A stretch of 64,000 nt of DNA from Coccinella septempunctata (lineage: Eukaryota > Arthropoda > Insecta > Coleoptera > Coccinellidae). The stretch spans positions 19,034,001 to 19,098,000 of the forward strand of contig NC_058195.1 in the NCBI RefSeq assembly GCF_907165205.1, given 5' to 3'. Position numbers and translations under genes: made by a program. The notes beneath the pieces were generated by a model. That model was not told the DNA's origin, searched no databases, and was given only the letters and a program-made list of their open reading frames with translations. Within the stretch, counting starts at the first letter, position 1. Every line of letters begins with the position of its first letter. Shown in pieces: positions 56,896 through 64,000 of this stretch.

Positions 56896-57349
56896 CTATA
56901 CAGAGTCGTGACAAATTCGATGCTCACTACTACTGTCTCCCAAACTATACTATAGATAGAAATTCTGAAATCAGAAATATATGATATTCTAAGGCTGGAA
57001 ACGCACCGGATGCAACATTTTGTTGCGAGACGTTGCGGGATGTTGCAAGATGTTGCAAGCTCCACATTTTCTTCAGAATCAAATGGGACGGCACGCACCG
57101 CTTGCAACACGGGTTCGAAACGTTGCGAGATGTTGCGAGGTGTTTCGCATCAAATTTAGTAGGTGCTGTACCGAAGGTTCGAAATGATCGAATGCAACAT
57201 TTTGTTTCAAGATGTTGCAAGCGTCTCGTTCCCTTCAGAATGAAATGGGAAGAAAGTCAGTTGCAACGTTACGAGACGTTTCGCAACAAAAAGGCGAAGC
57301 AGCCCTGCCGAAGAGGTTGCAACATTCACCTTGCAACATACTAGAGGAT

Positions 57350-58059
57350 TGATCTATTGATCGAAGTTCTGTTGTCCAGATGATGAGTAGAAATAATACA
57401 AACTATACTTTAGTCAATAGTTGATTTAGGTCACTTTTTGCTTTTACATTATGAGGCATACTGTATCTCATTGCGTCACCAATGCAAGAAAATTTATACC
57501 TGTACTATTCTCTAATTAAAATTTGACTGTTTTCTTCATCGTACGCTACATATTCGTAACTTACAAATGAAAAGCAGAAAACAACCATAATTGAGTAAAC
57601 TCATGCAGTGGAAATGATTATATCCACAGCAATCATCAAACTCTAGTGCCATTATATATTTGGAGACAAATATTCTATTTTTAAATTCATTTCCAATTTT
57701 TCACCCGAAACATAGTCAGACGACACTCGATATTTTTGACAGAGTTCCCCTTTCAAGTTTCAGGAGTTTCTGAAAAAATAAAAAACCTGATGGCCAAATG
57801 ATATAGTTGTACTTGGAGCGATTCATTAAAGAACTTATTTTTCAGTATCAAGCACAAAAAAATAGCAAAAGCGCAGTGCAGTTAATGTTTTTATTTGTTC
57901 CTCATTTGTAAACGTCAGTTTCCAAAAACACAATAATTAATCAAGGAAGTTTATCTTATCAAGTCACTAACTTGTAAAACTGACAGTTAACTTGCAAAAG
58001 TTTTACAAGTTAGTAGTATTATTTACATTAGAAAATTTTGTTTTATAGTCATATATGTT
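57350..58059. other. Unassigned part of the Harbinger-type element
   Basis: No domain recognised. AACTTGTAAAACTGACAGTTA and a near inverted partner lie around 57965-58010. Confidence 0.45.
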
Positions 58060-58786
58060 GAAAATCATGGTACAATTGTTATTTCCAGTAACACAGATTT
58101 TTGATGATGAAAGAGTTGATACTGGCCGAAGATTTCCATATTTTCTGTATAACATGCAGGGCTTGAAGCTGCAGCCATCATCGGTTATGGTGAATCTTCT
58201 TGTTGTTAAATTTTTTGTTTGCCGCAATGTCACAATAACGTATTTTCCCATATCTTCTACATCATTTATGTTTAAGGAGAGAATTTCGTCACATCAACAA
58301 CATCCAAAAATCCCAAATATTTCGCCAGCAACCACTGGTCATCAGGAACATGTAAAAGAAATTGTTCAGCCTCTTCTCTACTTAATACCTTGGCCTTTTT
58401 TGGCGTATAACGCTCATTTTTTCGTTTCAGAAACGCTATTACCTTCTGAAATCTGCAAATGACAACTAAACGTCATATTTTTCAAAAATTTTTTTAAGGA
58501 AAACAAACCTGCGAACAGGGGCATTTTCTTTCATTTCCAAGCAGCTTTTCAGCATAGACCATTTTGCCCATAAAGTATTAGGGCTGAATCTAGCTGATAA
58601 TTGATTCAAGTAGACCAACAAAACATCTTCAGTTACCCCAATCACACTATTTTTGTTTTGCCACTTTTTGAAGTCGTCGTATTCTCGCTCATACCTTGAA
58701 GCTGATTTTGCAGGTAATAAACTTGAAGCTCCACTGCTGGCTGCCTCAATAATTTCTTTTGGTACATTCATTTTCGCTTTCGCCAA
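58060..58786 (-). pseudogene. Crypton-like tyrosine recombinase, broken
   Basis: Exon 1 (58786-58509) reads RYEREYDDFKKWQNKNSVIG and VYLNQLSARFSPNTLWAKWS, a core-binding (SAM-like) domain. The donor CGCAG|GTTTGT joins an acceptor TTTGCAG at 58453; exon 2 begins FQKVIAFLKRKNERYTPKKA and continues VLSREEAEQFLLHVPDDQWL. A frame change and a TGA then fall at the spot where the family has its first catalytic Arg (CxRxEI-like region, now C*CDEILSLNINDVEDM). The rest, YVIVTLRQTKNLTTRRFTIT, is readable in the next frame. Catalytic HxxR and Tyr motifs are absent. Assignment to Crypton/DUF3504-like recombinases is by resemblance. Confidence 0.65.
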
Positions 58787-58933
58787 AACAAATGTAAAGA
58801 AAAATAAACAGACATGTTTATGGCAACGCTTACATAGCTTACGACATTTGCGACAAATTATTGAGATTTTTTTGGAATTTATCTAACCTTTTTACAAATG
58901 AGAAACAAATAAAATATAAAACAATACACGCAA

Positions 58934-58982
58934 GGTAACGGGTTTTACTGGCTCAAGGAGGTAAAACCCTCTTACCTTGCTA
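58934..58982. repeat. Perfect-stem hairpin
   Basis: GCAAGGTAACGGGTTTTAC is mirrored by GTAAAACCCTCTTACCTTGC around a short loop. Confidence 0.85.
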
Positions 58983-59040
58983 ATAATGTTATATACTATA
59001 GGACATTTCTCAATAGTCTTCATGACCTCCAAACTCTCCG

Positions 59041-60948
59041 AAATAATAATAATAATGAATAATTATAATATGGAATATGGAAACAGAATAATTATAATTT
59101 TGACAATGAGCCTGAGCCAATGAGAATAGTGGAAGACTTCAACATATTTTTTTCCAACCCTCCACCTCAAATAAAGAAAAAACCGCATGTAAACGCACAT
59201 CAGTCGAAATCGATCAAAAATAATGATAAGTCATTTTATTTATTTGAAATTACAGAATCAGAAATAATAAACACTGTCAAAAGTATGAAAAATGTTAAAT
59301 CTGCAGGTTGGGATGGTATTCCAATGGAAGTAATAAAGAAGAGTATCGATTTAATTGCTAGACCGTTGGCACATATCATGAATAAATCTTTTACTGATGG
59401 TGTATTTCCAAGTGACCTGAAAATAGCGATAATAAAACCTATTTACAAGAAAGGAGATCATAATGACCCAAACAGCTATCGTCCAATAAGTCTTCTGTCA
59501 TCATTTGCGAAAATATTCGAAAAGATCCTAGCTGCCAGATTACTGAATTTCTTCCGTAAATTCAAAATATTGTCAGATTCCCAGCATGGTTACATACCAG
59601 GAAGAAGTACTGAAACAGCGATCTTTGAACTGTACCAGGCCATACTGGCAGCATTAGAACAAAAGGAATTACCGTTAGGACTCTTCTTAGATCTATCAAA
59701 AGCTTTTGATTGTGTGGACATAGATATATTGCTTGGTAAACTTGAAAAATACGGAATTAGGGACAAACAATTGAAGTTGATGGAGAGCTACTTGAGGGAT
59801 AGGCCCCAATCAGTGGTTGTGAAGGTGGATAACATCACTTATCAATCAAAAACAAGAAAAAAGAAAATGGGAGTATCACAGGGAAGCATTCTGGGCCCCC
59901 TTCTCTTCTTGATTTATATAAATGATCTTCCCTTAGCAATTAAAACTCAAGTAGTTAGAAATTTCACGGCGTTACTTGTTTCCTTTGCTGACGACGCTAA
60001 TGTTTTGCTTTGTTCGCCTTCTCTTCAACTAACGGTACAAAGAGCAAACTCTATACTGAGTGATATCAACAAGTGGTGTGAAGACAACAATCTGGTTATG
60101 AACACAACAAAGACTGAATGTGTGATCTTTAGTTGTGATCGGTCTTCAGCTGTCATTCCTAGCAACCTGAATGATAACATCTCAATCTCTGGTACTACGA
60201 CGTTCCTGGGAGTGTGTCTGGACGGAAACCTCAAGTGGAGCGTACACATTGAAATGCTTATTGGACGTCTCAACTCAGTTATTTATTCAATCAATGTCCT
60301 TAAAACTAGAGTTGATTTTCCTACTTTGAAAATTATCTATTATTCGAACTTTCAGTCCATCTTATCATATGGTATAATTTTTTGGGGTAGTAGTGCGGGA
60401 ATTGAATCAGTTTTTTTGAGACAAAAGTTCATGCTGAGGGTAATGTTAAGGTTGAGTTTCAGAGAATCTTGTAGAGGTCACTTCAAGGCAAATAATTTTC
60501 TAACGGTATACGGCTTATATATTTACAGAGTTCTTGTTTTCATGGTAGATCATCCCGAATAGTTTAAGAACTATTTAACCTGTAATAATACTAGGCATAC
60601 TGAGCCTTACTTGTATCCACGACACTCATTGTCTCTTACAGAGAAGTCTCCCTTATACATGGGTCTAAAGCTATTTAATGCCCTGCCTCGCAAATTCAGA
60701 GCATTAAATCAGAAAATTTTTAGGAGAACTTTATTTGAAATGTTCAATGCGAGCCATATTCTCTAACAGAATTTCTTGTTTGGTGTAAGAATTAATTTAT
60801 TCTTGAACTGCATTATTGTTTATTTTTTCTCTTGTGTTACCTACTAATATTTGACGTATTCAACCTTGATTGTACAATTTTTGTAACAATAAGTTCTTGG
60901 ATGAATAAACATTATCATTATCATTATCATAATAATAATTCGTATCTT
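59041..60948 (+). mobile_element. 5'-truncated CR1-group LINE nested in the Harbinger-type element
   Basis: Contains the RT frame below. The 3' UTR ends GGATGAATAAACATTATCATTATC..., a CR1-type repeat tail, after which Harbinger coding sequence resumes on the other strand. The left boundary is approximate. Confidence 0.82.
59120..60562 (+). CDS. LINE reverse transcriptase, partial
   Basis: About 480 open codons to a TAG at 60560. Motifs: SAGWDGIPMEVIK, NSYRPISLLSSFAKIFEKI, GLFLDLSKAFDCVD, GVSQGSILGPLLFLIYINDL, SFADDANVLL, FLGVCLDGNLKWS and SYGIIFWGSS. The frame resumes after the TAG with NTRHTEPYLYPRH...SPLYMGLKLFNALP to 60764. The endonuclease domain is missing. Apart from the late stop the RT looks intact. 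Confidence 0.92.
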   Translation: MRIVEDFNIFFSNPPPQIKKKPHVNAHQSKSIKNNDKSFYLFEITESEIINTVKSMKNVKSAGWDGIPMEVIKKSIDLIARPLAHIMNKSFTDGVFPSDLKIAIIKPIYKKGDHNDPNSYRPISLLSSFAKIFEKILAARLLNFFRKFKILSDSQHGYIPGRSTETAIFELYQAILAALEQKELPLGLFLDLSKAFDCVDIDILLGKLEKYGIRDKQLKLMESYLRDRPQSVVVKVDNITYQSKTRKKKMGVSQGSILGPLLFLIYINDLPLAIKTQVVRNFTALLVSFADDANVLLCSPSLQLTVQRANSILSDINKWCEDNNLVMNTTKTECVIFSCDRSSAVIPSNLNDNISISGTTTFLGVCLDGNLKWSVHIEMLIGRLNSVIYSINVLKTRVDFPTLKIIYYSNFQSILSYGIIFWGSSAGIESVFLRQKFMLRVMLRLSFRESCRGHFKANNFLTVYGLYIYRVLVFMVDHPE

Positions 60949-61156
60949 GCTTGCGAATTTTTTCCTTGATTAAACTCAAAAGATGGTCGAAAGTTTCGAT
61001 GTTCATTCGGCAATAGTTATAAAATTTCTCTGGATCATTCCTGAGCTCTCCAATGAATCCCAGTATGTTTCTTTTTTTGTTTAAAGGATGTATCCAAATC
61101 TTCTTTTCAGGTTCCAGTAATTGATGAAATTGCCATATAAGGATATTCGGGTCCAT
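60946..61156 (-). pseudogene. HARBI1-like (PIF/Harbinger) transposase N-terminus
   Basis: MDPNILIWQFHQLLEPEKKI, then ELRNDPEKFYNYCRMNIETF and LLSLIKEKIRKQDTNY. This matches the N-terminal region of PIF/Harbinger nucleases (a W-H-P segment, DPExFxxYxRM and IxKQDTNxR). The frame is cut by the LINE tail; the DDE nuclease domain was not found elsewhere in the element. Confidence 0.82.
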
Positions 61157-61373
61157 TTTCTATACGTATACAAATTAATTCACCTCGAAAATACGAAAGT
61201 CGAAATACGTGTGATCCTGTCAAACTTCAGAAATACACTAGGAAAAATTTGTTGCAACCGAAATGTTGCAAGCGAAAGATAGTTAGATTTTAGCTTGCAA
61301 CATTTTGTTGCGAGACAAAATGATGCGCAACGTCTCACAACAAAATGTTGCATCCGGTGCGTTTCCAGCCTAA

Positions 61374-61651
61374 AATTGCATATATCTTCTTTCTTTGACA
61401 AACAATTCCCTTGACAGTTTGAAATCCTTCAATGTTATCTAAGAGGCAGAATTCAATAAAAAAGTATTTAAGAATAACATATTAAGAATTGAGGGCCGTC
61501 GTGTTGGACGACCAACAAAGACAGAACTTTTTTGTCAAAAAACAGAATTTCTATCTGGTATGGTTTAGAAGATAGTTGTGATGAGTATCGACTTTGTCAC
61601 CAACCTGTACACTAAACTCCTAGAAAATTAGAATACATGATAATCACATAC
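61374..61651. other. Unassigned intronic sequence next to BUD31 exon 2
   Basis: No feature recognised beyond the exon 2 donor at 61651-61650. Confidence 0.5.
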
Positions 61652-61941
61652 CTCCTCAAGCTTGCCTTTTGGGACTCTACAAATACAATTGGTTCCAAAG
61701 TTAGTATCCCTCACTTGAATGCACCTTAAGCAACATAGGTTTTCATATCCTTGCTTTTTCCATTTCGCAATCAAATTTTTATCTGCTATATTTTCATTCA
61801 AGCAATAATCATATAATTCTCGACTGATTGCTTTTCTTCTATAGAACAGGTCATAAATATATCTCGATTTTTGATGGTGTATTTTGAATATAGGCCAGAG
61901 AGACTCGTTTTTCCTTTTCCCCTCATGGGATTCAGTTTCCG
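61652..61941 (-). CDS. BUD31: BUD31 exon 2
   Basis: 290 nt, phase 1 start (completing Ala32), preceded by the acceptor TTGAAACAG and followed by the donor GTATGTG. It encodes most of BUD31: ESLWPIFKIHHQKSRYIYDL, FYRRKAISRELYDYCLNENI, KWKKQGYENLCCLRCIQVRD and NFGTNCICRVPKGKLEE. BUD31 binds zinc through the CCLRC/CxC cysteines together with those of exon 3 and is a component of activated spliceosomes in the nucleus. No lesion is seen. Confidence 0.97.
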
Positions 61942-62152
61942 CTGTTTCAATGTAGAAAATAAATATCACTCAAAATGTCTAGAGGATAGGATATATGTAT
62001 TCAATAAGTCAGACAAATAGACCTAATAATACATAATATTTTATTAGGTCTATGGTCAGACAAGAATTTAAAAAACACAGAGAAGATTATAAACAATAAG
62101 ATTTTACAGTACCAGCATTTCCAAAATGCCGAACCATTAAATTTTTGAATAC
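61942..62152 (-). other. BUD31: BUD31 intron 1 (211 bp) with a tiny palindromic insertion
   Basis: Donor GTATTC, acceptor TTGAAACAG. It contains the ~39-bp palindromic insert at 62015-62053. Confidence 0.93.
62015..62053. repeat. Minimal palindromic MITE, ~39 bp, 8-bp duplication
   Basis: AATAGACCTAATAATAC...TATTAGGTCTATG is flanked by GTCAGACA on both sides. Its ends match those of the 1.5-kb element at 40941-42427, so it looks like an extreme internal deletion of the same family. Confidence 0.8.
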
Positions 62153-62246
62153 CTTCTCTCATTTTTTGTTCCAGTTCGTCTAGAGTAGGTTCTATTAATT
62201 CCCAACCTTCTGGTGGTGCCTTTTTGCTACGTCTCACTTTGGGCAT
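62153..62246 (-). CDS. BUD31: BUD31 exon 1 with start codon
   Basis: The ATG at 62246-62244 opens MPKVRRSKKAPPEGWELIEP followed by TLDELEQKMRE, the highly conserved BUD31 N-terminus. 94 nt, ending in phase 1 at the donor GAAG|GTATTC. The start is fixed by homology: the family begins with MPK. Confidence 0.97.
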
Positions 62247-62440
62247 GTTCAGATAGATATCTCAACTAGTTCCTGGAATTGATGAATATACTGCAGCTAA
62301 AGTAATTATACGTAGGCCTTCTGTGAATATTATAATATATTCAACAAAATACAGCCAAACCAAATATCTTAGAACAAGTATCAACAACAGTTTGTCTATG
62401 ATCAACAAATAACAGCTTTTGGCACTTTTGGCAGAGACAA
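62247..62440 (-). promoter_or_regulatory. BUD31: BUD31 upstream region
   Basis: 194 bp between the BUD31 start codon and a P-like transposon end. It should hold the 5' UTR and core promoter. No clear TATA box or other motif is assigned. Confidence 0.5.
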
Positions 62441-63052
62441 CCAAAGATATTACACACCAAGATAGAGCATAGTGAGAGAGAAAACGTCCTCGAAATAAGA
62501 TAGCTATATGTTTATATTCTGATCAAAACCAAAACAATAAACCACATACAGCGATTGGTTGAAAAGACTCGTGTTTTCCGAAGTTATCCGAAGTGATGAT
62601 CAAAACCAAAACAATAAACCACATACAACGATTGGTTGAAAGAATCGTGTTTTCCGAAGCTATCCGAATGATGCTGAATTGTCAAGCAGCGTTGGCAATA
62701 TTTTTGGAAAAGTATATAATCCCAGGTTTTCGCTTCCGTTCGAGAGGAAATATGACATAATTATTTCAATGTAAAATGTATCGGCTATTGAATAAATGAT
62801 AATACTGACAATACTAATGCTTGATGAATTCAGGATATGTTCTAAGCCAAGTTACATAATGAAATTATGTTCATAAATTTAATATAAAAAAATAAGGAGA
62901 TGACGAAGAAAGAAGTTTGGCAACGTTGTTTATTCAACAACCCACTTCGAATGGCCACATGTTTACATATTCTCGAATCTTGAATGATACAAACGTTATT
63001 GTTGGACGATTTACGTGAAAACGGTGTTAGACAATAACTAGAAACTGCAAAA

Positions 63053-63116
63053 ATGGTGAATCGCTGTGTGGTGTGCAAAAAAATCAGCAGTAAAAGCAAT
63101 GGAAATCCATGCACCG
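63053..63116 (+). CDS. P-like THAP protein, exon 1 (copy 2)
   Basis: MVNRCVVCKKISSKSNGNPC..., giving the first Cys pair (CVVC) of the C2CH THAP zinc module, then the donor GTAAGT. THAP modules are the DNA-binding domains of P-element transposase and relatives. The simplest GT-AG join to exon 2 does not keep the expected frame, so the exon boundary or a small lesion is unresolved. Confidence 0.7.
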
Positions 63117-63225
63117 GTAAGTAAACAACAACAAACGATATTTTTCCATAGGCGTAACTTGGGATACCTAGCTTTTTTCATTAGTCTCGTACTAATTTCG
63201 TATTGTTTAATTCATCACTAAAGAA

Positions 63226-63427
63226 TTTTTCCTCTCATTAGAATGCCTATTGATAGTGCTCGACAGAAATTATGGATGGACCAGTTAAAACTGAAAATTT
63301 CAGAATCTTCCAAATGGGTATATGTTTGCTCTGACCATTTCTGTGACGAAGATTTCATCCTTAAATTTGGAAAAAAATGTTTGAAAACGGAAGCTATTCC
63401 ATCCAGGATTTCATTGCCTGATCCTTG
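63226..63427 (+). CDS. P-like THAP protein, exon 2 (copy 2)
   Basis: FPLIRMPIDSARQKLWMDQL, SSKWVYVCSDHFCDEDFILK and KKCLKTEAIPSRISLPDPW. The invariant Trp (KLWM), the Cx2H pair (CSDH) and the final Pro-rich segment complete a THAP domain. The donor after 63427 is GTGAGT. Intact here but split by an insertion in copy 1. Confidence 0.82.
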
Positions 63428-63551
63428 GTGAGTATTCTGAATATTTTGAATGTATCGAGTGAAATCAATCATTTAAATAATGTTACTATAATAAATCAAG
63501 GGATTACACAATTCTTATTGAAGAATCCTAATTTTTTATATTTTATTTCAG

Positions 63552-63833
63552 TTCAAGTAACACATTAGCGGCTTCAGACGAAAGGTATATGACCCAGGAC
63601 CCATCAGATGTTGGTAAAGTTGGGGAGTCCTCAAAATTGATTGGTTCTGAATTATCAGAAACTTCAGATTTGTCTGCTACCGCAAGTGCTTCAGATTTAT
63701 CTGCCACATTGACTGCTTCCGATTTATCTGCTACAGACATGTCTGTTGCTTTGGCCGCTTCAGATTTATCAGGCAAAGTGGATTCCTTAGAAGTATTTGA
63801 TACTGAAAAATTTGCAGCACCACATACAAAAAC
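63552..63833 (+). CDS. P-like THAP protein, exon 3, SDLSAT repeats (copy 2)
   Basis: Acceptor TTTATTTCAG, donor GTGAGTG, phase consistent with exons 2 and 4. Encodes NTLAASDERYMTQDPSDVGK and then a Ser/Ala/Asp repeat (SDLSATASASDLSATLTASD...). The repeat is probably an unstructured linker. I recognise no domain. Confidence 0.75.
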
Positions 63834-63945
63834 GTGAGTGTATTGAATATTATTTTGAATGCATCAGGTGAAAACAATCATTTAAAAAGTGTTTGTCTTG
63901 CGATCATTTCCAACCATAATTTATGTTGATATGTTTTCATTTCAG

Positions 63946-64000
63946 TTCATGTTGCACATCGACTGCTTCAGATGGAAGGAGTGTGACCCAGACTCTCTCA
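63946..64000 (+). CDS. P-like THAP protein, exon 4, partial (copy 2)
   Basis: After TTTTCATTTCAG it reads SCCTSTASDGRSVTQTLS and runs off the window. A diverged duplicate of the start of exon 3. Confidence 0.65.

Larger units (their letters stand above)
56993..61370. mobile_element. PIF/Harbinger-type element with TAA duplication, LINE nested inside
   Basis: The left end GGCTGGAAACGCACCGGATG and its complement at the right are flanked by TAA (56990-56992 and 61371-61373), the 3-bp TWA duplication of PIF/Harbinger elements. Subterminal GTTGCGAGA/TGTTGCAAG repeats are dense to about 57340. It holds a HARBI1-like N-terminal exon, a Crypton-like recombinase remnant and a nested LINE. Confidence 0.85.
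47721..61651 (-). other. BUD31: BUD31 intron 2, ~13.9 kb, filled with mobile elements
   Basis: Bounded by the donor GTATGTG after exon 2 and the acceptor TTTATTTCAG before exon 3. It contains hAT, CR1-like, mariner-type, PIF/Harbinger and Crypton-like remnants and many MITEs. 47721-48560 has no recognisable feature. Confidence 0.9.
62441..64000 (+). mobile_element. P-element-like transposon, copy 2, runs off right edge
   Basis: Starts CCAAAGATATTACACACCAA, the same end as at 36796 and, inverted, 43494. Nearly identical to the reverse complement of 40130-43494, but without the tandem subterminal duplication and without the 1.5-kb insertion in exon 2. Confidence 0.75.

Noticed and set aside
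57033..57344. 103- and 91-codon frames on both strands
   Set aside because: Produced by GTTGCGAGA/TGTTGCAAG subterminal repeats of the Harbinger-type element.

Overview
This is insect-like nuclear DNA, AT-rich and almost entirely made of mobile elements. A beetle or a related insect is plausible, but that is inferred only from the mix of element families. The one ordinary host gene I can support is BUD31 (G10), a conserved 144-residue spliceosomal protein on the minus strand. Its three exons lie at 62246-62153, 61941-61652 and 47720-47670, and its second intron is about 13.9 kb.

Left third (1-21,880). An R4/Dong-like non-LTR retrotransposon runs off the left edge on the minus strand with 877 uninterrupted codons. 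A TA microsatellite and a fold-back repeat follow. Next is a nest of dated insertions: a TRIM-like element with about 361-bp direct terminal repeats (TSD CTAT), a non-autonomous hAT element (8-bp TSD) inside its second repeat, and beside the hAT an apparently intact Ty3/gypsy element (identical 169-bp LTRs, 5-bp TSD, one gag-pol frame). Then come a DD41D mariner-type transposon with about 700-bp inverted repeats and a broken transposase, a decayed R4-like fragment, many MITEs and fold-back repeats, and a Helitron-type 3' end.

Middle (21,881-36,800). A second Ty3/gypsy element carries, downstream of its integrase, a macro (ADP-ribose-binding, TARG1/OARD1-like) domain and a CCCH zinc finger. 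Its pol gene is interrupted by a nearly full-length CR1-group LINE, which meets the 3' end of another R4-like copy tail to tail. A 5'-truncated LINE with RNase H, split by a MITE, follows, then an inverted copy of a minisatellite-bearing repeat.

Right third (36,800-64,000). Two inverted copies of a P-element-like transposon (THAP-domain protein, tandemly duplicated exons, Ser/Asp/Leu-rich repeats) lie at 36796-43494 and from 62441 off the right edge. The second copy sits 195 bp upstream of the BUD31 start codon. The long BUD31 intron holds hAT, CR1-like, mariner, PIF/Harbinger and Crypton-like remnants.

No tRNA, rRNA, CRISPR array or bacterial-type operon was seen. There is no shared pathway here: the window is one housekeeping gene in a landscape of nested selfish elements.
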